Shown: positions 17,568 through 27,065, counted from the first letter of the stretch. The stretch: DNA of 64,000 nt from Pseudomonas sp. v388 (GCF_003935425.1 NZ_RHQN01000002.1:62001-126000), one strand, 5' to 3'. Made by a program: numbers and translations. The notes: a model not told the origin generated them from the sequence alone.

Positions 17568-17942
17568 AACCCCGCACCGAGCATTTGGGTGGTCAGCGGC
17601 GGACCAAGCTGGCGGGCAAATGATTGCCAGATATTGCATGGCTTGATTCAGCCTTTGGACGCTGTGATCGCCCGGCTAGATGGCCAGTAAAATGATGGCC
17701 TGCGTGAAACCCTTGTGCCATGCGGCGCGCAGGGAAATCGGCCGGCCCGTAAAGGCCGCTTGAACCGGACGCTCAGCCTTGAAACGCCGTCATCCCTGAA
17801 CAGGAGCGGCGTTTTTTTTCGGGCTTTTTTCGAACCGCATCTCGTCTTTGTTATCTGTTGTGGGTAGTTTGCGTTCGGCAAGGAGTGGTTGGCGCGCATT
17901 TTCCTGTGCAGGACGCACAGCATTACTCAGAGGCTTCACTTT
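17568..17942. other. intergenic region upstream of opgD, possible structured leader
   Basis: About 375 bases without a gene. The stretch 17690-17780 is GC-rich with several short complementary segments (for example GGCCGGCC, then AAAGGCCGC). It ends in the terminator-like hairpin at 17782-17820, about 120 bases before opgD. This layout fits either a small RNA or an attenuated leader, but I recognise no named riboswitch or sRNA family. Confidence 0.4.
17782..17820 (+). terminator. intrinsic terminator-like hairpin before opgD
   Basis: AAACGCCG (17782-17789) pairs with CGGCGTTT (17807-17814). The loop itself contains a CCTG/CAGG mini-stem, and the hairpin runs into eight T residues (17812-17819). 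It is a good rho-independent terminator on the plus strand, too far (about 215 bases) after the lipid operon to be its ordinary immediate end. Confidence 0.7.
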
Positions 17943-19562
17943 ATGAATCGCAGGAATCTCCTGAAAGCATCCATGGCGTTGGCCGCTTATAGCAGCGTGC
18001 CGGCCTCGGGGCTTTTCGCTGCGCGTGCGCTCGCTGCGGCAGCTGATGGTGAAATCGAGCACTTCGATTTTGCCGCCTTGCAAGCTCATGCCAAGCAACT
18101 GGCCGGACGCGGTTACGTGAGCACCAAGCAGGTATTGCCGCCGGTGCTGGCGAACATGACGCCGCAGCAGTTCAATGCCATTCGCTACGATCCGGGTCAT
18201 TCGCTGTGGAAAGACGTCCAGGGCCAGCTCGACGTGCATTTCTTCCACGTCGGCATGGGCTTCAAGACCCCGGTGCGGATGTACAGCGTAGATCCCAAGA
18301 ACAAGCAGGCCCGTGAAGTGCATTTCCGCCACGACCTGTTCAACTACGAGAAAAGCGGCATCGACAAGAACCTGGTCAATGGCGATCTGGGTTTTGCCGG
18401 TTTCAAACTGTTCAAGGCGCCCGAGATCGCGATCAACGATATCGTGTCGTTTCTCGGCGCCAGCTACTTTCGCGCCGTCGACAGCAGCAAACAGTACGGC
18501 CTGTCTGCACGCGGCCTGGCCATCGACAGCTATGCCAAGCGTCAGGAAGAATTTCCGGACTTCACCAAATTCTGGTTCGAGACGCCGGACAAGAACGCCA
18601 CGCGGTTCGTGGTCTACGCCCTGCTCGACTCACCCAGCGCGACCGGCGCCTACCGTTTCGATATCGACTGTCAGGCCAGCCAGGTGGTCATGGAGATCGA
18701 CGCCCACGTCAACGCCCGCGTCGACATCCAGCAGTTGGGCATTTCGCCGATGACCAGCATGTTCAGCTGCGGTACGCATGAACGTCATATGTGCGACACC
18801 ATCCACCCGCAGATTCATGACTCCGATCGCCTGTCGATGTGGCGTGGCAACGGCGAATGGATCTGCCGCCCGCTGAACAATCCGCTGAAACCACAGTTCA
18901 GCGCCTTCGCCGACAAAGACCCGAAAGGTTTCGGCCTGGTGCAGAGCGACCATGAATTCTCCAGCTATCAGGATACGGTCGTGTGGTACAGCCGCCGTCC
19001 GAGCCTGTGGGTCGAGCCGACCACCGCCTGGGGCGATGGCGAGGTCAGCCTGCTGGAATTGCCGACCACCGGCGAAACGATGGATAACATCGTGGTGTTC
19101 TGGACTCCCAAGAAGCCGGTCAAGGCCGGCGACTCGCTCAATTACGGCTACAAACTGTATTGGAGTCCGCTGCCTCCGGTCAGCACACCATTGGCCCAGA
19201 TTCACGCCACCCGGTCGGGCATGGGCGGCTTCCTCGAAGGCTGGGCGCCGGGCGAGCACTACCCGAAAACCTGGGCGCGCCGTTTCGCGGTGGACTTCCA
19301 CGGCGGCGGTCTGGACCGTCTGCCCGAAGGCGTCGGCATCGAGCCGGTGGTGAACGTTTCCCATGGCAAGGTGCAGGACTTCAACATCCTGGCGCTGCCG
19401 GACATCAAGGGCTACCGCGTGACGTTCGACTGGATCCCGACCAACGACTCTGTCGAGCCGGTCGAGATGCGTATGTTCATTCGTTCCCGCGACCGCACCC
19501 TGAGCGAAACCTGGATGTACCAGTACTTCCCGCCGGCACCGGACAAACGCAAATATCCGTAA
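17943..19562 (+). CDS. opgD: glucans biosynthesis protein D
   Basis: A 539-residue periplasmic protein required for osmoregulated periplasmic glucan structure; OpgD is now understood as a beta-glucan-acting enzyme that trims the glucan backbone. The N terminus [10 protein letters not shown] with a hydrophobic stretch and ALAAAA is a twin-arginine (Tat) signal. The mature protein shows the family segments [45 protein letters not shown] and [13 protein letters not shown]. It lacks the glucosyltransferase partner OpgH and OpgG next to it, as is usual for opgD. Confidence 0.95.
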   Translation: MNRRNLLKASMALAAYSSVPASGLFAARALAAAADGEIEHFDFAALQAHAKQLAGRGYVSTKQVLPPVLANMTPQQFNAIRYDPGHSLWKDVQGQLDVHFFHVGMGFKTPVRMYSVDPKNKQAREVHFRHDLFNYEKSGIDKNLVNGDLGFAGFKLFKAPEIAINDIVSFLGASYFRAVDSSKQYGLSARGLAIDSYAKRQEEFPDFTKFWFETPDKNATRFVVYALLDSPSATGAYRFDIDCQASQVVMEIDAHVNARVDIQQLGISPMTSMFSCGTHERHMCDTIHPQIHDSDRLSMWRGNGEWICRPLNNPLKPQFSAFADKDPKGFGLVQSDHEFSSYQDTVVWYSRRPSLWVEPTTAWGDGEVSLLELPTTGETMDNIVVFWTPKKPVKAGDSLNYGYKLYWSPLPPVSTPLAQIHATRSGMGGFLEGWAPGEHYPKTWARRFAVDFHGGGLDRLPEGVGIEPVVNVSHGKVQDFNILALPDIKGYRVTFDWIPTNDSVEPVEMRMFIRSRDRTLSETWMYQYFPPAPDKRKYP

Positions 19563-19576
19563 CATTGGCTGACCTT

Positions 19577-19601
19577 CGTTCCTGCGCGCTGCGCGGGAAC
19601 G
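19577..19601. repeat. REP-like palindrome after opgD
   Basis: CGTTCCTGCGC-GCT-GCGCGGGAACG is an 11-bp-arm hairpin (one G:U-type position) 14 bases after the opgD stop. It resembles the GTTCCC...GGGAAC palindromes scattered in P. syringae-group genomes. No T-run follows, so a REP element or mRNA-protecting hairpin is more likely than a terminator. Confidence 0.5.
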
Positions 19602-19804
19602 ATCGCCGTGAGCAACAATTTCCGTCGAAATAATTGACAGGTTCGCCAACACCGGCTGATATATCCCCTGTCACGCCGTTGCGAGCATTCGCTCCAGACC
19701 TCTTCCCTTTCCTGGCTCTTCCCCGAATCGACTGATCCCTTGCAGTCGGTGGGCGGTAGCTTTGTCCGTTGAAAAACCCTGACGTTATTCAGAAGGCAGA
19801 CATC

Positions 19805-21112
19805 ATGGAGTCGAGTCCCGCGAACAGTGGCGACGAGCAATCGTCGATCATGTCTTTCGACAAGTCCTCCGCAGCCGTATGGGTCGCCATCGGCCTGCTG
19901 CTGGTCGAGACCTTTTCCGGCGCGCTGCGCTTTTACTTCGACAAGGCCGGTATAGGCCCGCTGTTGTACCTGCCAAAAGTCGGCTGCGTGCTGCTGTTCG
20001 TCATGGAACTGCGCACCTACAAGGCCGGGCGGCTGTTCTGGATTTTCATGATGATCTGGCTGCTCTCCGGCATGCTTGCCATGCTGCACCGCGCCAGCCT
20101 TTCCAACCTGGCATTCAGCCTGTTCGCGCTCAGCCCGCTGCTGTTCGGCATCGTCTGCAGCCAGCACTTGCTGCATCGCAAGAAGCTACTGTGCTGGGGC
20201 GTGGCGTTCTGTATGGCGGCTTCGCTGGTCGGGCTGGCGCTGGACAAGTTTGGTGCGGTGCCCTGGAAAGGCTACAGCTACCTGGTGGGCGACACGCAAC
20301 TGTCGGCCAACACGGCCTGGAGCGCCGACGAGCAGGACCGCGCCGCCGGTTTTGCCCGAGTCTCCAATGTGCTGTCGATCATGCTCGCCCTCTACACCAT
20401 TTACCTGCTGATGTTCATACGTTCCGGTGTCGCCAGGCTCGCGCTGAGCGCCGTGGCGATGTATGCGATCGTTCTGACCACCAGCAAGGCACCGGCTGCT
20501 GCGTTTGCTTTGACCATGGGCCTGCTGTTCATCCAGCGCATGACCTGGACCTGCCGGATCCTGTGCGTGGTGGTGGTTGCGTTCGGGCTGCTGTTGCCGA
20601 CCCTGGGCCTGATGCACCACTTCGATATGCGAACGGTCAGTGAAGGCGGCAGTTCACTGGCTTCGTTGTACGACCGGCTCAACAACACCTGGCCACGGCT
20701 GGTGGACTTCATGAACCTGCAGGGCTGGGGTCTGACGGGCGCCGGCTTTGGCATGGTCGGCAGCACCATGGCGATTTTCCCGGTGCCCGGCAGCGACATC
20801 CTGCTCGGTGCCGACAGCAGCGCGGTCTACCTGTGGGCCATGCTGGGCGTGGTCGGCGTGCTGCTGTACCTGTTGCAGATTCCGATGCTGTTCAAGCTGA
20901 TCAACGACTCGTCCCGGATCGGCCGCATGCTGCTGGCGACCGGTTTCTGCTGGTGCCTGATCGGCTGGACCACCGACATGTTCGAAGTGGCGGTCGCCAA
21001 CCTGTTTATCGGTCTGGCGGCAGGCTACGTGTTGGCGGCCGCTCGCGTTGAAGATGTGCCGCAGCCCAGGCAACGCGAGCTGAAGTTGAACACCCTGTCC
21101 GCTCCATACTGA
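19805..21112 (+). CDS. O-antigen ligase/Wzy-like polysaccharide membrane protein
   Basis: A 435-residue inner-membrane protein with about 11-12 hydrophobic helices and a large periplasmic loop around residues 270-320 (SLYDRLNNTWPRLVDF, then GWGLTGAGFGMVGS). This layout is typical of the O-antigen ligase/polymerase (Wzy/WaaL) superfamily. The conserved Arg/His residues that would prove catalysis cannot be assigned by eye. ATG 19805 has AGAAGG upstream. It precedes a PslG-like glycosidase and an acyltransferase with short gaps (10 and 74 bases), forming a probable three-gene polysaccharide operon. Confidence 0.75.
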   Translation: MESSPANSGDEQSSIMSFDKSSAAVWVAIGLLLVETFSGALRFYFDKAGIGPLLYLPKVGCVLLFVMELRTYKAGRLFWIFMMIWLLSGMLAMLHRASLSNLAFSLFALSPLLFGIVCSQHLLHRKKLLCWGVAFCMAASLVGLALDKFGAVPWKGYSYLVGDTQLSANTAWSADEQDRAAGFARVSNVLSIMLALYTIYLLMFIRSGVARLALSAVAMYAIVLTTSKAPAAAFALTMGLLFIQRMTWTCRILCVVVVAFGLLLPTLGLMHHFDMRTVSEGGSSLASLYDRLNNTWPRLVDFMNLQGWGLTGAGFGMVGSTMAIFPVPGSDILLGADSSAVYLWAMLGVVGVLLYLLQIPMLFKLINDSSRIGRMLLATGFCWCLIGWTTDMFEVAVANLFIGLAAGYVLAAARVEDVPQPRQRELKLNTLSAPY

Positions 21113-21122
21113 GGGCCGCGCC

Positions 21123-22421
21123 ATGACCTCTTTCTTGCGGCGTTTCTCCGGCCTGGCGCTGGCCGTCAGCCTCGGCTGCGGATCGGCGATGGCCGAAGAC
21201 ACGCCCTTTATCCTCGGCATCTCGACCCACCTGATGAACTATGACCGGCCGGCGAAAAAGCCACTGACCCTCGCGGCCGACGCAGGCTTCAACGCGGTCA
21301 AGGATGACGTTTTCTGGTCTACCGCAGAACCAACGCCCAATCGTCTGCGCATCACACCGCGCTGGCGCAGCTACCTGGAGACCGCCAGCGGGCTGAACAT
21401 GAGCCGCCTGGCGATCCTGGGCTACAGCACGTATTTTCATGACAACAAGAAGCCGCGCGATCCGCAGATCATGCAGGCCTGGCTCAAGTACACCGACTAT
21501 GTGAGCCGCCAGCTGGGCAACCGGGTGGACTACTACGAAATCTGGAACGAGTGGGATCTTGAGGCGCCCGCCGACCGCCAGTTGAGCCTGGACTATGTGA
21601 AGCTGGTGCAGGAAACCGTGCCGGTGATTCGCAAGAACACCCGCAACAGCACCGGCAAGCCGGCGAAGATTCTGGCGGGCGCGGTGACGCCGGACGGCAT
21701 CCGCTTCGGCTTCGCCGACCACTTGATCGAGAGTGGCGCGCTGGATCTGGTCGACGGCCTGTCGATTCACCCTTATGCCCACTGCTCAGCCAACGACGGC
21801 AACACGCCGGAAGCCTGGGTGCGGTGGATGCGGGAGTACGAGCAGCAAATCCGCAGCAAAGCAGGCCGCGACGTACCCTTGTACCTGACGGAAATGGCCT
21901 GGCCCAGCCATCAGGGACCGTGCGGCAAGAGTGAGGTCACTCAGGCGCTGTACATGGCCCGGATCTTCTTCCTCGCGCGCACGATCCCCAATTTCAAAGG
22001 CATGTGGTGGTACGACCTGTACAACGACGGGCCGAATCGCTACGACCAGGAACACAACTTCGGCATCCTCAACGAAGATCTTTCGCCGAAGCCGGCCTAT
22101 CCCATGATGCAGGCGATTGCTCCGGTGGTGCGGGATTTCACCTACGACGCTGAGGCTAGCGTGTTGTCCGAAGACCTGTACCGGCTGTATTTCCACAAAG
22201 GTGCGCAGCGGGTGCTGGTGGCGTGGGCAATCGGCAAGCCGCGCGAGGAAACCGTCAGCAGCAGCGCGGCCATGAGCGGCCCGGTGCGCTTGATCGATAC
22301 GGTCAAGGCCGAGCAAGGTCAGATCAACAGCGACCAGGCGTGGACCTGCCAGAACGGCCAGTGCTCCGCCATGGTGACCCTGACCAACTTTCCCAAGATC
22401 ATTCAACTGAGCCCGCGCTGA
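21123..22421 (+). CDS. PslG-like glycoside hydrolase, exported
   Basis: A 432-residue protein with a signal peptide (MTSFLRRFSGLALAVSLGCGSAMA-ED) and a clan GH-A TIM barrel related to GH39/PslG, the endoglycosidase of Psl-type exopolysaccharide loci. The acid/base is probably E143 in EIWNEWD and the nucleophile E257 in LYLTEMAWPS. The HPYAH segment and MWWYDLYNDG fit the barrel's later strands. A C-terminal small beta domain follows (about 350-432). It is likely periplasmic and acts on the polymer handled by the upstream Wzy-like protein. The sugar specificity is unknown. Confidence 0.8.
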   Translation: MTSFLRRFSGLALAVSLGCGSAMAEDTPFILGISTHLMNYDRPAKKPLTLAADAGFNAVKDDVFWSTAEPTPNRLRITPRWRSYLETASGLNMSRLAILGYSTYFHDNKKPRDPQIMQAWLKYTDYVSRQLGNRVDYYEIWNEWDLEAPADRQLSLDYVKLVQETVPVIRKNTRNSTGKPAKILAGAVTPDGIRFGFADHLIESGALDLVDGLSIHPYAHCSANDGNTPEAWVRWMREYEQQIRSKAGRDVPLYLTEMAWPSHQGPCGKSEVTQALYMARIFFLARTIPNFKGMWWYDLYNDGPNRYDQEHNFGILNEDLSPKPAYPMMQAIAPVVRDFTYDAEASVLSEDLYRLYFHKGAQRVLVAWAIGKPREETVSSSAAMSGPVRLIDTVKAEQGQINSDQAWTCQNGQCSAMVTLTNFPKIIQLSPR

Positions 22422-22495
22422 ACCTCGCGGAGTTCGTTCGCCTGCGCCCCCGCCACGACCCTCCTACCACCTTCTCATCGACTGGGCATGCCGTC

Positions 22496-24379
22496 ATGGA
22501 TTTCAGAAAAGACATCAATGGTCTCCGCGCCATAGCTGTTGTCGGTGTATTGATCTATCACTTCAATCCGGTCTGGCTGTCTGGCGGGTTCGCCGGTGTG
22601 GACGTGTTTTTCGTGATCTCCGGTTTCCTGATCACCGGCATCATCATGCGCGGCCTCAAGGCAGGCACGTTCAGCCTCGCCGCGTTCTACAGATCCCGCG
22701 CGCGACGCATCATTCCGGCGCTGGCGGTGCTGTGCCTGACGTTGCTGGTCGCAGGCTGGTTCTACATGCTGCCGATGGATTACAGCGCCTTGGGCACGCA
22801 TGTGGCCAGCAGCCTGGCTTTCGTCTCCAACTTCGTCTACTGGGGAGAAGCAGGCTATTTCACTGCCAACGCCCACGAGAAATGGCTGCTGCACACTTGG
22901 TCGCTGTCGGTTGAATGGCAGTTCTACCTGCTGTTTCCGCTCACGCTGTTGATACTGGTCCGCTTCATGTCCATCGCCGCGCTGCGCTGGTGGATTCTGA
23001 GCGGATGCGTGGCAGGTTTCGCGTTTTGCGTATGGGCGTCGTACCAATGGCCGGAGCCGTCGTTCTACCTCTTGCCGACCCGCGCCTGGGAACTGCTGCT
23101 TGGCGGCGTCGCCTGCCTGTTTCCCTGCCAATTGCGGCCGGGAGCGCAACGACTGCTGGAGCTGACCGGGCTTGGGCTGATCCTGGCCGGCTTCGTATTG
23201 CTGAACGTGGAAGAAGTCTGGCCCGGCTACCTGGTGCTGTTGCCGGTGTTGGGGACTTTCGCCGTGATTGTCGCGGCACGTCAGGATTCGGTACTGACCA
23301 ACAACCCGATCTCACAATGGATCGGCACGTTGTCCTACTCGCTCTACTTGTGGCACTGGCCGGTGGTCGTGCTGATGAACTATGCGGGCTGGCTGGGCGT
23401 GACCGGCAATGTCCTGCTCGGGATGACGGTCGCATTGGTTCTGGCCGTCGCCTCCTACTGGATGATCGAAAAGCCCACCGGCAGCGTCCGGAAAGAACGC
23501 GGTTGGGCCTTCGCCACGCTCGGCACACTGATTGCGCTGGTATTCGTAGGCGGCGCGGCAGTCACTGCCAGCGGCGGCGTGGTGACACCGGTGCGCACGG
23601 TGAGTGTGTCGGACAAGGCACGCTTCATTCAGGATTACGTCGATCGCCAGCAAAATCTGTATGAGCCCTATTGGCTCAAATGCGATGCGTTTTCCGCCAT
23701 CAATCAGCGCGGCCAGTCCGGCATAGATGCCTCGTGTATCGCCAGAAAAGGCGAAGGCGGCGTATTTCTCTGGGGAGACTCGCATGCTCAGGCGCTGTCT
23801 CTGGGCCTGCGCACGCTGCTGGCGCAGGGTACCCCGTTCTATCAGGTGGCATCGGCCAGTTGCCGGCCCAGCCTGACCCCCGAGCAAGGCCGAATGACGT
23901 CCATCCGCGAAGCCTGCAATTATTCCAACCGGACCGCGCTGAAGAGCATCGAGGCGCTGCGCCCGGACATCGTGGTGATTGCGCAAAAGGACGGCCACGA
24001 CAAGACACGCTGGAACGACATCGCTACCCGGCTCAAAAGCTACGGCGTCAAACACATCGTGCTGATCGGGCCTTTGCCACAATGGAATCCCTCGCTGCCC
24101 AGTGTCATCGTCAATCGCCATTGGGAGGTGACCGACTCGCACATCAGCGACCCGGCCCTGGATCGCAACACGCTCGCGGTAGATCAGGCGACCCGCCGGT
24201 TGATCGACCCGGCTGACATGCAGTTCGTCTCGCTCATCGACAAGCTGTGCGTGAAAGGCGCCTGTCTGGCCCGGCTGGAGGACACCCATTCTCTGTTGCA
24301 GATCGACTCCGGACACCTGAGCGCCGAAGGCTCGCTGTACATCGTCAGGAATTACGTACTGCCGCAACTGGTGAACTAA
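22496..24379 (+). CDS. acyltransferase-3 with C-terminal SGNH domain (OafA-like)
   Basis: A 627-residue membrane acyltransferase that would O-acetylate an envelope polysaccharide. The N-terminal half has 10-11 helices with the family signatures KDINGLRAIAVVGVLIYHF, GGFAGVDVFFVISGFLIT and HTWSLSVEWQFYLLFP. The periplasmic C-terminal half is an SGNH hydrolase-like domain with GDSHA (in LWGDSHAQALSL) and a late D-x-x-H (DSGHLS). This architecture is that of OafA/OatA-type transferases. Start by family alignment; the long frame upstream overlaps the glycosidase gene and was rejected. It is the last gene of the polysaccharide cluster. Confidence 0.9.
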   Translation: MDFRKDINGLRAIAVVGVLIYHFNPVWLSGGFAGVDVFFVISGFLITGIIMRGLKAGTFSLAAFYRSRARRIIPALAVLCLTLLVAGWFYMLPMDYSALGTHVASSLAFVSNFVYWGEAGYFTANAHEKWLLHTWSLSVEWQFYLLFPLTLLILVRFMSIAALRWWILSGCVAGFAFCVWASYQWPEPSFYLLPTRAWELLLGGVACLFPCQLRPGAQRLLELTGLGLILAGFVLLNVEEVWPGYLVLLPVLGTFAVIVAARQDSVLTNNPISQWIGTLSYSLYLWHWPVVVLMNYAGWLGVTGNVLLGMTVALVLAVASYWMIEKPTGSVRKERGWAFATLGTLIALVFVGGAAVTASGGVVTPVRTVSVSDKARFIQDYVDRQQNLYEPYWLKCDAFSAINQRGQSGIDASCIARKGEGGVFLWGDSHAQALSLGLRTLLAQGTPFYQVASASCRPSLTPEQGRMTSIREACNYSNRTALKSIEALRPDIVVIAQKDGHDKTRWNDIATRLKSYGVKHIVLIGPLPQWNPSLPSVIVNRHWEVTDSHISDPALDRNTLAVDQATRRLIDPADMQFVSLIDKLCVKGACLARLEDTHSLLQIDSGHLSAEGSLYIVRNYVLPQLVN

Positions 24380-24469
24380 AGAACGCAGAGTGCCAAACAC
24401 TGTGGGGAAGTGCCTTGCCGGCTCTTGGGCGGGGTGCAGCGTATGCGTCTGCTCGGCGTGCAGATGCGA

Positions 24470-24495
24470 AAAGCGCCGCAACGAGGCGGCGCTTT
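24470..24495. terminator. hairpin between acyltransferase and DUF6555-like gene
   Basis: AAAGCGCCGC (24470-24479) and GCGGCGCTTT (24486-24495) form a 10-bp stem with a 6-base loop between two convergent genes. T/A-richness at both stem bases is modest, so it could end transcripts from both sides, weakly. Confidence 0.6.
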
Positions 24496-24507
24496 CGTGT
24501 CAGACCA

Positions 24508-24732
24508 TCAAGCCGCGGTCCACTCCACGTTCGACAACCCAAGCTTTTCAGCCTGAGGCTTGCTGAGCTTTGGCACCTTGTCCGAGCGATACTTGGGTAT
24601 CGCTCCAAACCCTGCATCAACCGTAGCCCAGTGCCAGGCCTCCTGATTGTCCATGGAGCCTGCCCGGATGTAGAAAGTCTTGTAATTACCATGCAGCAAA
24701 TAGTCAATCCGATAGTGTTTCTCATCAGGCAT
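24508..24732 (-). CDS. DUF6555-like small protein
   Basis: A 74-residue protein starting MPDEKHYRIDYLLHG behind a very strong ribosome-binding site (GGAGGAG). The core NQEAWHWATVDAGFG, then KLSKPQAEKLGLSNVEW, matches a small Pseudomonas family I know as DUF6555. It is cytosolic by composition. Function unknown. Surroundings are AT-richer than the neighbouring operons. Confidence 0.7.
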   Translation of the reverse strand: MPDEKHYRIDYLLHGNYKTFYIRAGSMDNQEAWHWATVDAGFGAIPKYRSDKVPKLSKPQAEKLGLSNVEWTAA

Positions 24733-25166
24733 GACCTGCTCCTCCTTTATGTACACGCAAAACAGATCGTATCCATTCGAGAAGATTCCGAGAATTTTTT
24801 AGCTTTATAAAACGATATCAAATAGCCATGTAATTCAGGCCGCTCTATTAACCAACAGTGCCACTCACTGATCATAGTCTCTTTTAATGATGGACTGCGC
24901 TTGCGCCTGTAAGTGTTCACCAGACTAACCTGCTGTTTCTTCGCTACAGGCAAAGTCCTGCGCTGCGTTACTTGCTAATGACCGCTTCTGAACCTCTAAA
25001 AAGAAAATTCTATGGAACCTTGGCTTTCCTACCGTTGGTCCTGTCATCGCGTTTATTTTCGCAACCTACCTTTGCCGACTCGCCTCATAAGCTCTGACTG
25101 CGTTGAAGTAAGCTCAATTCATATGGGTAAAACGCTTCCGAAGTAACAAGCCTGAGGAAACGCATA
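24733..25166. other. AT-richer intergenic region before the Mn catalase
   Basis: About 430 bases with lower GC than the rest. A 68-codon minus-strand frame (24747-24953) overlaps the DUF6555-like start and has no recognisable features, so I do not call it. The last 90 bases should hold the catalase promoter; GAGGAA is ten bases before its ATG. Nothing else seen. Confidence 0.45.
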
Positions 25167-26057
25167 ATGTTCATTCATAACAAGCGTCTGCAATACACCG
25201 TCCGTGTAGCCGAGCCGAATCCTGGCCTGGCCAACCTTTTGCTCGAACAATTCGGCGGCGCCCAAGGCGAACTCGCGGCGGCTGGCCGCTATTTCACCCA
25301 AGGCCTCAGCGAAGATGATCCAGGCCGCAAGGACCTGCTCATGGACATCGCGACCGAAGAACTGAGCCACCTGGAAATCGTAGGCTCCATCATCGTCATG
25401 CTCAACAAGGGTGCCAAAGGCCAACTGGCCGAAGGCGTCCAGGAAGAAGGCGAGCTGTACCGCGCGATCAATGGCGACGGCAACGACTCGCATATCACCA
25501 GCCTGCTCTACGGTGCCGGTGCGCCACTGGTCAACTCGGCCGGAGTGCCCTGGACAGCCGCCTACATCGACACCATTGGCGAACCTACCGCCGACTTCCG
25601 TTCCAACATCGCAGCCGAAGCCCGCGCCAAGATCGTCTATGAGCGCTTGATGAATATCACCACTGACCCAGGCGTCAAGGAAGCACTGGGCTTTCTCATG
25701 ACCCGCGAAATCGCGCACCAGCTGTCGTTTGAAAAGGCGCTGCACTCGATTCAGCCGAACTTCCCGCAGGGCAAACTGCCAGGCATGCCTGAGTTCACCA
25801 ACAAGTACTTCAGCATGTCGGGTGAGCCGAACGTCCGCGGCCCATGGAACCAGGGCGGCGAGTGGGAATACATCGAGAATCCGCAACCGGCGGTCGACGG
25901 AGGCGATGGATCGGCTTCGGTCACGCTCAGCGCCGACGACGCCGAAGTGCTGGAAGCGATGAAGCTGCGGACCATGTCCGACCCAACCGCCAACCCGGTG
26001 ACTGGCGCTGATCTGGGCTCCGGCCTGGTCCAAGGCGGCGATAAGACCAAGCTGTGA
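25167..26057 (+). CDS. katN: manganese catalase (KatN-like)
   Basis: A 296-residue non-haem dimanganese catalase that converts hydrogen peroxide to water and oxygen in the cytosol. The ferritin-like four-helix bundle shows all the expected ligands, with numbering close to the Lactobacillus plantarum enzyme: E35, E65 and H68 (ATEELSHLE), E151 (AEARAKIVYERL), and E181 and H184 (REIAHQLSFEKAL). The C-terminal tail GSGLVQGGDKTKL is also typical. It is followed after 37 bases by a 65-residue gene, probably cotranscribed. Pseudomonads usually encode haem catalases too, so this is accessory stress protection; the symbol is by analogy. Confidence 0.93.
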   Translation: MFIHNKRLQYTVRVAEPNPGLANLLLEQFGGAQGELAAAGRYFTQGLSEDDPGRKDLLMDIATEELSHLEIVGSIIVMLNKGAKGQLAEGVQEEGELYRAINGDGNDSHITSLLYGAGAPLVNSAGVPWTAAYIDTIGEPTADFRSNIAAEARAKIVYERLMNITTDPGVKEALGFLMTREIAHQLSFEKALHSIQPNFPQGKLPGMPEFTNKYFSMSGEPNVRGPWNQGGEWEYIENPQPAVDGGDGSASVTLSADDAEVLEAMKLRTMSDPTANPVTGADLGSGLVQGGDKTKL

Positions 26058-26094
26058 TACTCGGCTGAACCCATCAATCCCCAGGAGAATGGCC

Positions 26095-26292
26095 ATGAAA
26101 AACATACCTACCAAAACAACAGGTCTGCCTCATGGCACTCTCGATGAGGGGTTGCCGGGCAAAGCGTTCGCAACAGGTTTGCGTGCTTTTGAAATCGAGG
26201 CATTGAACGCTCGTCGAGGCTTCCAGGTTGCGATGGCGGTCAATGTTTTCGGTGTAGGCACCGTACTCGAAAACAACTTGCTCCGGCGTTGA
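26095..26292 (+). CDS. small protein downstream of Mn catalase
   Basis: A 65-residue frame starting MKNIPTKTTGLPHGTLDEG with AGGAG seven bases upstream (better than the ATG at 26089, which is too close). It contains GKAFATGLRAFEIEALNARRGF and a short hydrophobic end. No family recognised. The ribosome-binding site and the 37-base gap from katN support a real gene in the same transcript. Confidence 0.55.
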   Translation: MKNIPTKTTGLPHGTLDEGLPGKAFATGLRAFEIEALNARRGFQVAMAVNVFGVGTVLENNLLRR

Positions 26293-26747
26293 TCGTCGGA
26301 CAGGTTCGACCTGTCTGTATTACAACGCGCTGAACAGCAACGACCCGTCAGGGAAACAAGTTGGCGTTCATGCGCACTGCTCTGGCCCTCTGTGTAAGCA
26401 GTTGGGCCATTGTTTTATCAAGCAAGGACTTATAACCCACACACGCCTTAAGAAGTTGGCTGCGCCGCATGTAATCTCGCTGCCATCGGGATGAGCCTTA
26501 TACGCTTACTACCGGTCGGCACAAGCCATTCAAATGAATGGCTTGATATAAAAACATACCTCGTTCGAATTAGCCCGTGCCCTCCTATATGCACACCGGC
26601 CTATTTGTAAACCCGCTGAAGTTGTGCGCCACTATTAAGCCATCCTTGTGGACTTTCCATCACTTGTGGCTGAATGCTATCTCTCGCTACCGAAGACCCA
26701 TGCTCATGCATGCGTCAGGGGTACCTAATACTTTCAGGAATCGGTCT
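26293..26747. other. intergenic region after the Mn catalase unit
   Basis: About 455 bases without a convincing gene. A GC hairpin TGGCCC...GGGCCA (26383-26409) followed by TTGTTTT may end the catalase transcript. A perfect 10-bp palindrome lies at 26522-26545. A frame starting at 26577 is open into the DUF1652 gene but has no family similarity in this part. Confidence 0.45.
26522..26545. repeat. perfect 10-bp inverted repeat
   Basis: CAAGCCATTC and GAATGGCTTG flank the 4-base centre AAAT, followed by an AT-rich stretch. It could be an operator for the DUF1652 gene 200 bases downstream or a weak terminator; no regulator is recognised. Confidence 0.5.
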
Positions 26748-27011
26748 TTGCTATCGAACACAGAGATTCGTCACATCATTGAGTCAGGCTTCGCTCCACT
26801 GTCCTGTCGGTGCGAGCTGACGAGCAATGAAGCGCTCACTGTCGAAATCTATGAGGCCGATACCGGAAAGGTCGAGTTATTCGTAACGGGGATTGCGCTG
26901 AGTGACGTGCAGACAAGTCGAGCAGTTGCGCGTCTGATCTGCGAGCTGCGCTCGGAGGTGGCCTTCACCAGGCTGGAGGGTCCGCACAGGCGCCGGCAGC
27001 GTAGCGCTTGA
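26748..27011 (+). CDS. DUF1652 domain protein
   Basis: An 87-residue protein that begins MLSNTEIRHIIESGFAPLSC when the TTG at 26748 is used; AGGA is eight bases upstream. The body (VEIYEADTGKVELFVTGIALSDV, then ARLICELRSEV) matches the Pseudomonas-restricted DUF1652 family in length and pattern. Upstream ATGs at 26700 and 26706 would add residues that do not fit the family. Function unknown; cytosolic. Confidence 0.75.
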   Translation: MLSNTEIRHIIESGFAPLSCRCELTSNEALTVEIYEADTGKVELFVTGIALSDVQTSRAVARLICELRSEVAFTRLEGPHRRRQRSA

Positions 27012-27065
27012 TGGAGACCAGAGGTGATCCGCGCAAAGCGGACCACCTCGTGACGCCCTTACACT

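Noticed and set aside
24747-24953. 68-codon minus-strand frame upstream of the DUF6555-like gene
   Set aside because: Overlaps that gene's strong start region, lacks a good ribosome-binding site and any recognisable motif; possibly decayed sequence.
26577-26747. N-terminal extension of the DUF1652 frame
   Set aside because: The residues do not fit the family and a better TTG start with AGGA exists at 26748.
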